Source: Burhinus oedicnemus (taxonomy: Eukaryota; Chordata; Aves; Charadriiformes; Burhinidae). From it: 64,000 nt of DNA. The notes beneath the pieces were generated by a model. The model was given only the letters and a program-made list of their open reading frames with translations, was not told the DNA's origin and did not search any database. Positions 24,801 through 33,700 of the stretch are shown piece after piece. Location: assembly GCA_008921705.1 (NCBI GenBank), contig VFFE01008918.1:70351-134350 (forward strand), read 5' to 3'. The position numbers and the translations under genes were made by a program. The first letter of the stretch is position 1; every line of letters begins with the position of its first letter.

Positions 24801-27800
24801 ACTGTTTATCACATTTTCTTCCTGATTAAAGTAATTAATTCAGAGGTAAGGATACTCCTGAAAGAATATTTTTGGCACTTTTAATGGAACTGTAATCAGG
24901 AAAATTTATGAAAGCTGCTTAAGATATCCTATCCCTTTGTGAAGCATCAGCTTTGGGGCAATCCTAATTGGTTTTAGGAAAGGCCATAGCAACTTCCTTC
25001 TGCAGGTAACCTATAAGTTGATTCATTTTGAATCATTAAAACTTCTTTGTTCCTTTGGAAAAAAAATAAATAAATTAGGGGACAAAAAGAAGAGCTGGAT
25101 GACACAGCTGAGATGAAGGAAAAACTGAAGGTGAGGTTATAGCCTCTACTATTGTCCATGTCCTCTAAATGAGGTATTTTCTGTTAGCAGGTCCTAACAT
25201 TCCTCTTCATTATTTTCTGTATTTCAAATAATGCAGAAAATGGAGAGGAGAAACTTATGAGGAGAGGAAATTAAGTCTGTATATTAATATATAAGAGAAT
25301 TACAGAATATTTAAAAAACAAACCCAAACTTTTGAATTGTCATGTAGGAATGCAGTTTGTTTTGATAAATTAAATACTTGCTTTTTGTGGACTTAAAACC
25401 AATGTTGCATTAAAAATTCCGTTCATCTCTCTCAGCTAACCTTGTCATCTAATTTTCCTAGTTTCCTCTCATTAGTAGTTGCACTATGTAATGTTTATAG
25501 TTAAATTCAGCTCTTCTGAAAACTTTTAGTTGGGAGATTTCTGTAATTCGGTATATTAATTCTAAGAATAAAAATTCTTTTTTTCCTTTTGCAGTGTTCT
25601 GTTATGGCTAGTCATGGGCTTCGAATCTTAAAGATTTTTTCCAAAGATCTGAACTTTCACAGTGGCTTGTGATATTAAGAGCTCTGTCTGCTCCATTCCA
25701 TACTGATTTTTCTCTAATGAGCTGTGGATCATTTCATTGATGGCAGAAATTGGAGACCATGTGGACAGTAGACTAGTGCATTCATAAATTTGCTGGACTT
25801 TATTCTCATGTATACCACAGCCTCTCTTTGCATCCTTGGCAGCATAAAGGGACTGTAAAGTGGACATAAATGTAATTTACGTTGCCTGAGGGTATAATGA
25901 GAAAAGACCACATGACCTTTGGAACACTTAAATGATGGAACATTTAACTATACTTACTGCTTTCAGTTGGAATAAAGCCATGCGTTCAGTTGACGTCAGT
26001 TGACTTGGAAGTGGCATAATCTTTAAAAATAACAATAAACCTTTATACCTTAAGTGATTTCCAAATTATAGATCTTTTTGAAGATCACAGGCTTCTCTTA
26101 CTGTAGCACTTTTTACCATTTGAATTCTACCCAGTGTTAGTGCTCCATAGAAGCTCATCTCAAATAACTTGAAAACTGGCAGGCTTTATTTCATGGAAAA
26201 GGCTCAATATTGCTCTAATATAAGCTGATCACCTCTAACATATAGTCCCAAGGTCCTCAAACTAGACAGAATATACAATTAATTTGTGTTTTAGTTGTAT
26301 GTAAACTTGCACATTTTTTTAGCAGAATGAAGACAAATTGTGCAACTTAAGGAATAGCATCTAAAGGCAAACCACTATGTTTCTTAAAGTAAAAAGTATT
26401 ATTATAAACTCCCGGTGCATTTTTTCTGACACTTAGGGTTGAATAATGATATCTTTTATTTATAAATATAGGAAGGGTTATGATAAGCTGACTTACGAAA
26501 ATTAGTCTTGCTTTACAGATCGATGGTGCTGGACTTGCAACCTGCATTGAACTGTGTGTGAAAGCGTTGCGCTTGGAATCCAGTGAAAGTACAGATGTCA
26601 AGATATCTATTTGCAAGACTATCTCCTGCTTGCTTCCAGATGATTTGGAGGTTAAACGTGCTTGTCAGCTGAGTGAATTTCTTCTTGAACCTACTGTGGA
26701 TGCATATTATGCTGTTGAAATGCTATATAATCAGCCTGACCAGAAGTATGATGAAGAGAACCTTCCAATACCAAATTCTTTGCGCTGTGAGCTCTTACTT
26801 GTACTGAAAACTCAGTGGCCTTTTGATCCAGAATTCTGGGACTGGAAAACTCTCAAGCGTCAGTGTCTGGCACTTATGGGAGAGGAGGCATCCATCGTGT
26901 CATCAATAGATGAACTGAACGATAGTGAAGTTTATGAGAAGGTTGAGGGTTGCCAAGAAGAGACTAAAGAAACTTCTGTGAATGGGCTTGCTGGCACTTT
27001 TGATGAAGCTACAAGCCTTCTTAAGGGTATCCGAGATGAAAAGCAGAAAAAGAGAGAAATTAAAAAACTCAGAGAGAGGGGGTTCATATCAGCTAGATTT
27101 AGGAACTGGCAAGCTTATATGCAGTATTGCGTGTTATGTGACAAAGAATTCCTAGGTCATAGAATAGTTAGGCATGCACAAAAACATTATAAAGACGGAA
27201 TTTACAGTTGCCCTATTTGTGCCCAAAATTTTGATTCTAAAGAAAACTTTGTTCCCCATGTAACTTTGCATGTTAAAAATTCCAGCAAAGAGAGGTTGGC
27301 TGCTATGAAACCACTGAGAAGACTGGGAAGACCTCCTAAAATAGCAACTGCCAATGAGAATCAGAAAACTGATTCTGTATCCAAACAGGAGCAGCGACCC
27401 ATTAAGAAGAACAGTCTCTATTCAACAGACTTCATTGTGTTTAATGATAACGATGGCTCAGATGATGAAAATGATGACAAAGATAAACCTTACGTACCAG
27501 AGATAGTGCCAGTTCAAAAGCCGCTCCCTGTTAATGAATTCACCTGCCCTGTAACATTTTGTAAAAAAGGCTTTAAATATTTTAAAAATCTAATAGCACA
27601 TGCAAAGGGGCATAAAGATAATGAAGAAGCTAAACGTTTTCTTGAAATGCAAAGCAAAAAAGTGATTTGCCAGTACTGTAGACGACATTTCGTAAGTGTT
27701 ACTCACCTGAATGATCATTTACAAATGCACTGTGGCAGCAAGCCTTATATCTGCATACAGATGAAATGTAAGGCTGGTTTTAACAGTTACGCTGAGCTGC

Positions 27801-30800
27801 TGACACATAGGAAAGAGCATCAAGTCTTCAGAGCAAAGTGTATGTTTCCTAAATGTGGCAGAGTGTTTTCTGAAGCCTATTTACTCTATGATCATGAAGC
27901 ACAACACTATAATACCTATACCTGCAAAGTCACAGGCTGCGGAAAGGTATACCGTTCTCAGAATGAACTGGAAAAGCACGTTGAGGATCACAACATGCAG
28001 CCTGAGAAAGTGCAACAGCCTGAAAGCCAGACTAATCAGCCTGATCTTAGTCAACCTTCTAAAGCTAATGAAAATACCGATGGAGTTGCTGTTAAAGAGG
28101 AATTGACATCTCCGGCTGACAACCAAAGTAGTTTTACCGAAGGAGAAAATGTTGTCTGGAATCAAATCAAAGCAGAACCAGTAAGGAATGAAAGTGTAAA
28201 CACGTCAGCAAGTATACTGCAGCAAAGTGATTCCCTGTCTAATGCAGGTTCGGAGCAGTCTCCTACAGGTTCAGTGAAGACAGAAGTGGCAATTCCAGCA
28301 AGCAGCATTAAGGTGCCTGCTGTTAACCAGAAGATCCGAGATAACTTTGTAAAAAGAGCTAAATTGGCTGCTACTGCAAGTAAAGTAGATACCACTAAAC
28401 CTGGAGCCCAGCAGTTGTGCTCATCAGTTGACTCTTGTCTTCCAGTTTTCCAAGAGGGAAAGGAAGAAGACTGTCTCAATCAGACTCAGAATATTCAAAA
28501 TATTTCTGTGACCTCAGACACACTAAAACCAGAAGCCCTTGAATCAAAAAGCTTAGAAAGACAAGTGAGTGTTGTAAATCCATTTGGTGTGCAGAATCAG
28601 GCAGGATATCGAAACAGTGTACCCATTTCCAAACTTGAAATTGAAGACAGTATTAAGGCTGCGGCTAATCTGTATAACCTGCCTTTAAAAACTTTAGAAA
28701 GTATTACATTTATTCCTTCGCAGCCTAACATAAATAGCTCTTTAGTTTCAGCTGTGTCACCAGCAGCCCCAATTCAGAAATTTAATTGTCAGGTTGAGGG
28801 GTGTACTCGAACGTACAACTCATCACAGAGCATTGGCAAACATATGAAGGCAGCACACCCTGACCAATATGCTGCTTTTAAAATGCAACGTAAAAATAAG
28901 AAACCAAGAAAATCCAGTAATCTGCAAAATGTGCCAAATGATGGGAAGATTGTATATCTTATGCCGTCGCAAGTGGGCAATCCCAATGGTGCTGCTTTTA
29001 CTACACAGAACAAACCTAATTTGAATCCCACCTGTTCCAGTCAAGTGCAACATGTCTCAAGTACACTTTTCCCAACCCACCTAGAAAATTTGGCCAATCC
29101 TATGTTGCCTGTAGTGGAAAGTGTCATAAATCCAACTTTGTCTACTCGTATTAAAAGTGAGCCTGAGAGTGTTTTATGTTCACAAATGGAAAATCTGTCT
29201 GGTGCAACCTTACCTTCCCAGTTAGATGATCTGGCAAAAACAGTTATGCCTCTGAATATTGACGGCAGTTCAGATCCTTTTCTTCCTTTGCCTGCAGAAA
29301 ACGGTCCAATGTCTCTCTTTCCCTCATCAGCAGAGAATCCTCCAAATTCAGTCTTCTCACAACTGGAAAATAACACAAATAACTTTTCATCGCAACTAGA
29401 AGGAAACACTAGTGCTGCTTTCCCAAAAGAGGAAACTGTTGATCAAATATTTCCCTCGCAATTGAGTAATGAAAATAACTTCAATGAAACTAGTTCTCAA
29501 CATCCAGCTTCAGAAAAGGTGAAAAAAGATCGTGGCAGGGGCCCAAATGGGAAAGAAAGGAAGCCAAAACATAACAAGCGGGCAAAGTGGCCAGCAATAA
29601 TTAGGGATGGCAAATTTATCTGTAGCAGGTGTTTCAGAGTTTTCACTAATCCTAGATCACTTGGTGGTCATTTATCTAAGAGGTCTTACTGTAAGCCTCT
29701 TGAAGGATCAGAAATTTCTCCAGAAGCTCTGCAGGCTAATGGACAGTCTTTGCTTGCCAGTATGATTCTTTCCTCAAATTCATTAAACTTGCAGCAGCCC
29801 CAGGAGTCTGCCTTCAATCCAGAGACATGTTTTAAAGATCCGTCTTTCCTCCAGTTACTTGCAGCTGAAAATCGTTCCACAGCCTTACTGCAAACTGTGT
29901 TTCCACGAGTTAATGTGACTAACTTTAATACCGGTGGGAATGAGGAAGGAAATCAAATTATAAAACAAGCCTTGGAAACTGCAGGCATCCCGAGTACCTT
30001 TGATAACACAGAAGTACTTCCACATGTAGTTACAACAAGTTGCGTCACTGGTACGACTCAGATAAATGCAGGTGTTCTCCCCAACTCAACCGCTTCTCCT
30101 CTGCTGCAGGCAGTCTGTAACCCCAGTACTCTGATAACAGAGCAAAACAGGACCCTCAATGCCAAAATTCCTCCAATAAACGAATGCAAGAGTTTGCCTG
30201 TTTTTGCAACAGAGGACTTAATGTTAAAGACTATTGAAAATGGCTTATGTCCTAGCTCGTTTTCTAATACTGTTGCAGCAGCACAAAACTTTGCAGGGAA
30301 CAGTTCACGAGTTTCAGTTATAAGTAGTCCCAAGAATTCAGGATCGAGCAACTTGAATAAGAAGGGAACCAGTGCTTCAAAGAGGAAGAGAAAAGCAGCT
30401 ACACCTTTGCTTGCACCCAATACATCACAGAAAGTACAAGTAAATAATACAACAACAATGGGACTTCTAACCAAAAGCACTGAAGGAAACATGCAAATAC
30501 AGGGAGAAGGTTTTCAGTCCAACTTGCTGGCAAATTGTGGCTCTCAAGCAGTGGTGGAAAATCTCACACAGAAGCTCAATAATGTTGACAATCAGTTATT
30601 CATGGCCAGTATTAAAGAGAACTTCAAAACAAATCTCGAGGCTCATACGTTACCCCCTTTAACAGTAAAAACTGAAAATGGGGATTCCCAAATGATGGCT
30701 GTAAATTCTTGTGTGCAAGCAAATTCAGAGGAACAGATTTCAGAAGACAATGTTATGCAGAACTTTGAAAAAACCCTGGAAATAATTAAAACTGCTATGA

Positions 30801-33700
30801 ATTCACAAATGCTTGAGGTGAAAACTGAAATTCAAGATCCCATAACTGCTTCAGGACAGAACTCACAAGTGAATAATGCACAGGCTTCTTCAGGAAATAC
30901 TGCACATAGTGTAAAACTACCCACTCCCGCACAGTTTGCCGTGCACACGGGGAGTGTCACCACTGCAAAGAGTAGCTCTGCTCAATCTGAGACATCTCAA
31001 AAGGATGATACTCAAATACTGGAAATTTTGGAGGGCTTGCAAAAACTGAAACTAGAAGATGATTCACCCATTCAGGTCTCTGAGACTGTTTCCCAGTGTC
31101 CTCCAGCAGATACGTTAGCACTAGCAGTTCCTGTTGTATCAACTGAAAATAAACCCCTGGTCCAGATATCTTCAGAGGCAAGTAACATTCAGTTTAGTGA
31201 TAAAGTAAATAAACCTTTTGTGTGTCAGGATCCAGGCTGCAATTATAGCGCTATGACAAAAGATGCATTATTTAAACACTATGGCAAGGTTCATCAGTAC
31301 AGTGCAGAAATGATACTAGAAATTAAGAAACATCAACTGAAGTATGCTCCATTCAAATGTGTTGTAGCTACCTGCCCAAAGACGTTCACAAGAAACTCTA
31401 ATCTCCGAGCACACTGTCAGCTTGTACATCATTTTACAACTGAGGAGATGGTAAAATTAAAAATTAAAAGGCCTTATGGCAGAAGATCTCAAAATGAAAC
31501 TGTAAACACAGCCCCGCGACCTGTTGAAATAAAAACTTTGCAGACACTAATAATAGAAAACAAAACTGCAGCTCCATTGATCAAAGAAGCTCAGATAAAG
31601 GAAGTTGTAGAGCCTGTAAAGGTCTTGGAAAAACTTCTGCCAGAAAATAATATTACTGAAAGACTGGAAAAACCTCCCCAAGTGGTTTCTGTTCCTCCGG
31701 AGCAGCATAATGCAGCCTCTTTTGGTAGTACACAGGCACAACCCAAAGTACGCAAGGTCAGGAGGTACAGGAAGGAAAAAGAGGAGAGAAAACGTAGGAA
31801 ACCCGTAACAAAATCTCTGGAGTTTCCCACTAGATACAGCCCTTACAGACCATACCGGTGCGTCCATCAGGGCTGCTTTGCAGCTTTTACGATACAGCAA
31901 AACCTAATCCTTCATTACCAAGCTGTGCACAAATCTGACCTCCCTGCCTTCTCTGCTGAAGTGGAGGAAGAGAATGAGCCAGGCAAAGAGGAACGCGATG
32001 AGGTGGAAACCAAACCTGCTGTCAGAGAGTTCAGATGTGAGGTGAGTGACTGCTCTCGCATCTTCCAGGAAGTTACCAGCTTGATACAACATTATATGAA
32101 GCTTCATGACATGACCCCAGAGCAAATTGGAAGCATGAAATCAGCTCCAGAGGTGGTAAGGTTTTCTTGTGATCAGTCTCAATGTAAGTCTTCGTTTACA
32201 GCTTATCTTAACTATGTTGTACATCTTGAGGCAGATCACGGTATTAAGATAAGGCCAAACAAAGTAGAAGATGATGGCGTATTCAAGTGTGACTGTGAAG
32301 GCTGTGACCGTATTTATGCTACTAGGTCTAACCTCTTGAGGCATATTTTTAACAAACATAATGACAAGCATAAAGATCATCTAATAAGACCCAGGAGACT
32401 GACACCAGGTCAGGAAAACATTTCAAGCAAAGCAAATCAGGAGAAACCATTGAAGTCCAAACAGAGAGGACTAAAAAACAGATCGGGAAAAGAAGGTAAC
32501 AGGCTGTCAGTAAAAACAAAACGAAAGAAAAATGTGAACTTGGAAAACAAAAACTCAAAAGGAATGCAAGTTCAAGAAAATAAAGCTTATTCACTGAAAC
32601 GCGGCAAGCATGTGTATTCCATAAAGGCTAGAAATGATGCCTTATCGGAATGTACGAGCAGGTTTATAACTCAGTATCCATGTATGATAAAGGGATGTTC
32701 ATCAGTAGTCACAAGCGAAAGTAACATAATAAGGCATTATAAATGTCACAAGCTGTCCAAAGCATTTACTTCCCAACACAGAAATCTTCTTATTGTATCT
32801 AAAAAGCACTCTGTCTCACAAGTAAAGGAAGCCTCTTGTGAGCAGGAGGAGACTGATAAAAAAAGTGATGTGAAAGAGCCTGAACCGAGTTTGATAGTGA
32901 GCAATAATGATTCAAGCACATCTACGTTACCGCAAAAGGAAACTGAAAAAGGTGAGAAGGATGAAGTGGACGAACTGACAGAACTATTCATTACTAAACT
33001 GATTAATGAGGATTGTTCAAGTGCTGAAAATCAAGCAAAAATCCCTTCCAGTGTAAATAGTGACTTGCAGGAGACCAGCTCCTGCCCTTCAGAAAAGCAA
33101 AAATCAAACAACTTAAAAAGAGCAAACAAAGAAAAAAATGTATCTCAGAATAAGAGGAGGAGAGCTGAAAAAACTGAGGAAGTACTGCCCGTTGACGTGA
33201 GTAGCGTGCACAGGGAGGAAGAGACTGCTGTCGCCATTCAAACAGCTGAAGAGCAACCTGCAGCTTTCGACTGGAGCTCGTTTAAGCCTATGGGTTTTGA
33301 AGTGTCATTCCTCAAGTTCCTTGAAGAGTCTGCTGTGAAGCAAAAGAAAAACACTGAAAGAGACTACCATAGCAGTGGAACCAAAAAAGGATCCCATTCA
33401 AACTCGCGAAAATCCAATGAGAAGACCTCCGTAGCAAGTAGTAATGTCACTTGGTCATGTTCTGAAACTGAAACCCTCGTACCGTTTGCCAACCCATCAC
33501 GGCTTCCATGTGGTGATAACGTAAAGATAGTTTTAGACAAGACTCTTAAAGACTGCACTGAGCGTGTGTTGAAGCAACTTCAGGAAATGAAACCTATCGT
33601 CAGTTTGAGAAAGCTCGAAGGACGTTGGGAGGATAATCCAGAGGTTACAGCTGCAAAAGTAATTGTTATGGGTACCGAGGAAGGGGAGTCGAAATACTGA
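12654..33700 (+). CDS. ZNF292: ZNF292, zinc finger protein 292, exons 2-8 (5' partial)
   Basis: The coding join visible here is 12654-12808, 13344-13422, 14795-14930, 20266-20468, 23322-23458, 24704-24845 and 26519-33700. That is 8034 bp, or 2677 residues plus a stop. All junctions are AG/GT and the phases agree at each one. Adding a first exon of some 55-60 codons outside the window gives about the length I recall for the human protein (roughly 2720 residues). The N-terminal 280 or so residues are helical and zinc-finger free, a region shared with the paralogues RLF and ZNF654. The rest is one huge exon with 16 C2H2 fingers. Family knowledge: this is a nuclear DNA-binding transcription regulator. 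The rat orthologue was described as a growth-hormone promoter activator acting with Pit-1, and human loss-of-function variants cause a neurodevelopmental disorder. No frame break is seen. Confidence 0.97.
13344..13422 (+). CDS. ZNF292: ZNF292 exon 3
   Basis: This exon has 79 bp. Its first base completes the leucine codon begun in exon 2, after which it reads SCIELLLCLPLD and ends in FQAFVR. The acceptor follows TTCCAG and the donor is GTGAGT at 13423. It leaves phase 0 for exon 4. It continues the helical N-terminal region. Confidence 0.94.
14795..14930 (+). CDS. ZNF292: ZNF292 exon 4
   Basis: This exon has 136 bp and begins VAHKNLMENGSRELHILTTL. It ends in LSQEQLDPDK plus one base of a split valine codon. 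The acceptor is TTCAG at 14790-14794 and the donor is GTAAAA at 14931, which is weaker than the donors of exons 2 and 3. Intron 4, after it, is the longest complete ZNF292 intron in the window at 5.3 kb. Confidence 0.94.
15663..15712. repeat. (TTTA)n microsatellite
   Basis: An AT-only tract of tandem TTTA units, preceded by a run of eight or nine T, lies in ZNF292 intron 4. Length polymorphism would be expected. Confidence 0.85.
16020..16440 (-). repeat. ancient CR1-like fragment
   Basis: Around 16255-16315 the reverse strand matches the conserved CR1/L3-type block that encodes '...DPSGTRTSAVQHFYKY', here heavily mutated. It is the same region that is well preserved at 42715-42760 in the young copy. 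The flanks are too decayed to set boundaries, so the ends are approximate. Confidence 0.4.
16500..16519. other. assembly gap of 20 N
   Basis: Twenty undetermined bases lie in ZNF292 intron 4, between a T run and a following A run of about 18. Homopolymers on both sides suggest the gap comes from a failed low-complexity read, so its true length is not known. Confidence 0.99.
16750..17055. repeat. fossil interspersed repeat with short inverted ends
   Basis: The segment contains the motif AGTCCACATGTAC at 16834-16846 and its near reverse complement GTACATGTGGACTGTCC-like at 17033-17050, with a third CACATGTGGACTAACAC at about 16762. The 'gtaactgaagttctttgagatgga' wording near 16810 resembles a repeat that I recall as common in turtle and crocodile genomes. 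Family assignment is from memory and weak; the inverted repeat itself is directly visible. Confidence 0.35.
17885..18262 (+). repeat. diverged tandem duplication, two units of about 170 bp
   Basis: The unit at about 17890-18055 recurs at about 18098-18262. Shared blocks in the same order are TTCCTRTATCTTGTT, AAAATGTTC, CAGGTAGRCT/AAGGTAGGCT with AGCTGG/GGCTGA, GCAGTAGAC/AAGCACTG, and GGGGGATTACTG/GGAAAGGATTACTGG. The two are separated by an (ATA)n-rich spacer. Divergence is substantial, so the duplication is old. Confidence 0.65.
20266..20468 (+). CDS. ZNF292: ZNF292 exon 5
   Basis: This exon has 203 bp. Two bases complete the split valine, then it reads NEFLVFEGPVLLDMRIKHLM and ends SPNEKLMEE. 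The acceptor is TTTGAAG, after a T-rich tract, and the donor is GTAAGT at 20469. It leaves phase 0. The mix of alternating leucines and short charged turns fits a helical repeat fold, as in the rest of the N-terminal region. Confidence 0.95.
23322..23458 (+). CDS. ZNF292: ZNF292 exon 6
   Basis: This exon has 137 bp and begins IAEVDCKDALEMICNLESDG. It ends QQGEMYCAW, with the tryptophan codon split after two bases. The acceptor is CTTCTAG, with a long C/T tract before it, and the donor is GTGAGT at 23459. Confidence 0.95.
24704..24845 (+). CDS. ZNF292: ZNF292 exon 7
   Basis: This exon has 142 bp. Its first base completes the tryptophan codon, then it reads ELTLFWSKLQQRVEPSIQVY and ends FFLIKVINSE on a codon boundary. 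The acceptor is TTCTAG at 24703 and the donor is GTAAGG at 24846. Intron 7 after it contains a strong-looking unused acceptor near 25594, described in the findings. Confidence 0.95.
26519..33700 (+). CDS. ZNF292: ZNF292 exon 8, giant last exon with 16 C2H2 zinc fingers
   Basis: This uninterrupted 7182-bp last coding exon has 2393 codons plus TGA at 33698-33700. It begins IDGAGLATCIELCVKALRLE after TTTACAG. I count 16 C2H2 fingers, at about 27125, 27203, 27539, 27662, 27745, 27833, 27917, 28780, 29614, 31217, 31352, 31852, 32030, 32162, 32281 and 32677. They form a group of seven, two isolated fingers and a C-terminal set of seven. Many have extra residues between the cysteines (C-x4-C) and long histidine spacing, as is usual for this family, and the linkers are not of the TGEKP type. 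A GRPPK AT-hook-like core lies near 27330, and basic nuclear-localisation-like runs (KRKRK, RKEKEERKRRK, NKRRR) occur. The regions between finger groups are S/T/N/Q-rich and probably disordered. Confidence 0.98.
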   Translation: MDGAGLATCIELCVKALRLESSESTDVKISICKTISCLLPDDLEVKRACQLSEFLLEPTVDAYYAVEMLYNQPDQKYDEENLPIPNSLRCELLLVLKTQWPFDPEFWDWKTLKRQCLALMGEEASIVSSIDELNDSEVYEKVEGCQEETKETSVNGLAGTFDEATSLLKGIRDEKQKKREIKKLRERGFISARFRNWQAYMQYCVLCDKEFLGHRIVRHAQKHYKDGIYSCPICAQNFDSKENFVPHVTLHVKNSSKERLAAMKPLRRLGRPPKIATANENQKTDSVSKQEQRPIKKNSLYSTDFIVFNDNDGSDDENDDKDKPYVPEIVPVQKPLPVNEFTCPVTFCKKGFKYFKNLIAHAKGHKDNEEAKRFLEMQSKKVICQYCRRHFVSVTHLNDHLQMHCGSKPYICIQMKCKAGFNSYAELLTHRKEHQVFRAKCMFPKCGRVFSEAYLLYDHEAQHYNTYTCKVTGCGKVYRSQNELEKHVEDHNMQPEKVQQPESQTNQPDLSQPSKANENTDGVAVKEELTSPADNQSSFTEGENVVWNQIKAEPVRNESVNTSASILQQSDSLSNAGSEQSPTGSVKTEVAIPASSIKVPAVNQKIRDNFVKRAKLAATASKVDTTKPGAQQLCSSVDSCLPVFQEGKEEDCLNQTQNIQNISVTSDTLKPEALESKSLERQVSVVNPFGVQNQAGYRNSVPISKLEIEDSIKAAANLYNLPLKTLESITFIPSQPNINSSLVSAVSPAAPIQKFNCQVEGCTRTYNSSQSIGKHMKAAHPDQYAAFKMQRKNKKPRKSSNLQNVPNDGKIVYLMPSQVGNPNGAAFTTQNKPNLNPTCSSQVQHVSSTLFPTHLENLANPMLPVVESVINPTLSTRIKSEPESVLCSQMENLSGATLPSQLDDLAKTVMPLNIDGSSDPFLPLPAENGPMSLFPSSAENPPNSVFSQLENNTNNFSSQLEGNTSAAFPKEETVDQIFPSQLSNENNFNETSSQHPASEKVKKDRGRGPNGKERKPKHNKRAKWPAIIRDGKFICSRCFRVFTNPRSLGGHLSKRSYCKPLEGSEISPEALQANGQSLLASMILSSNSLNLQQPQESAFNPETCFKDPSFLQLLAAENRSTALLQTVFPRVNVTNFNTGGNEEGNQIIKQALETAGIPSTFDNTEVLPHVVTTSCVTGTTQINAGVLPNSTASPLLQAVCNPSTLITEQNRTLNAKIPPINECKSLPVFATEDLMLKTIENGLCPSSFSNTVAAAQNFAGNSSRVSVISSPKNSGSSNLNKKGTSASKRKRKAATPLLAPNTSQKVQVNNTTTMGLLTKSTEGNMQIQGEGFQSNLLANCGSQAVVENLTQKLNNVDNQLFMASIKENFKTNLEAHTLPPLTVKTENGDSQMMAVNSCVQANSEEQISEDNVMQNFEKTLEIIKTAMNSQMLEVKTEIQDPITASGQNSQVNNAQASSGNTAHSVKLPTPAQFAVHTGSVTTAKSSSAQSETSQKDDTQILEILEGLQKLKLEDDSPIQVSETVSQCPPADTLALAVPVVSTENKPLVQISSEASNIQFSDKVNKPFVCQDPGCNYSAMTKDALFKHYGKVHQYSAEMILEIKKHQLKYAPFKCVVATCPKTFTRNSNLRAHCQLVHHFTTEEMVKLKIKRPYGRRSQNETVNTAPRPVEIKTLQTLIIENKTAAPLIKEAQIKEVVEPVKVLEKLLPENNITERLEKPPQVVSVPPEQHNAASFGSTQAQPKVRKVRRYRKEKEERKRRKPVTKSLEFPTRYSPYRPYRCVHQGCFAAFTIQQNLILHYQAVHKSDLPAFSAEVEEENEPGKEERDEVETKPAVREFRCEVSDCSRIFQEVTSLIQHYMKLHDMTPEQIGSMKSAPEVVRFSCDQSQCKSSFTAYLNYVVHLEADHGIKIRPNKVEDDGVFKCDCEGCDRIYATRSNLLRHIFNKHNDKHKDHLIRPRRLTPGQENISSKANQEKPLKSKQRGLKNRSGKEGNRLSVKTKRKKNVNLENKNSKGMQVQENKAYSLKRGKHVYSIKARNDALSECTSRFITQYPCMIKGCSSVVTSESNIIRHYKCHKLSKAFTSQHRNLLIVSKKHSVSQVKEASCEQEETDKKSDVKEPEPSLIVSNNDSSTSTLPQKETEKGEKDEVDELTELFITKLINEDCSSAENQAKIPSSVNSDLQETSSCPSEKQKSNNLKRANKEKNVSQNKRRRAEKTEEVLPVDVSSVHREEETAVAIQTAEEQPAAFDWSSFKPMGFEVSFLKFLEESAVKQKKNTERDYHSSGTKKGSHSNSRKSNEKTSVASSNVTWSCSETETLVPFANPSRLPCGDNVKIVLDKTLKDCTERVLKQLQEMKPIVSLRKLEGRWEDNPEVTAAKVIVMGTEEGESKY

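Noticed and set aside
25079..25130. Possible extra ZNF292 exon (KEELDDTAEMKEKLK followed by GTGAGG)
   Set aside because: The donor is good, but the acceptor AAATAAATTAG has no pyrimidine tract. Exons 7 and 8 already join in phase with the expected protein.
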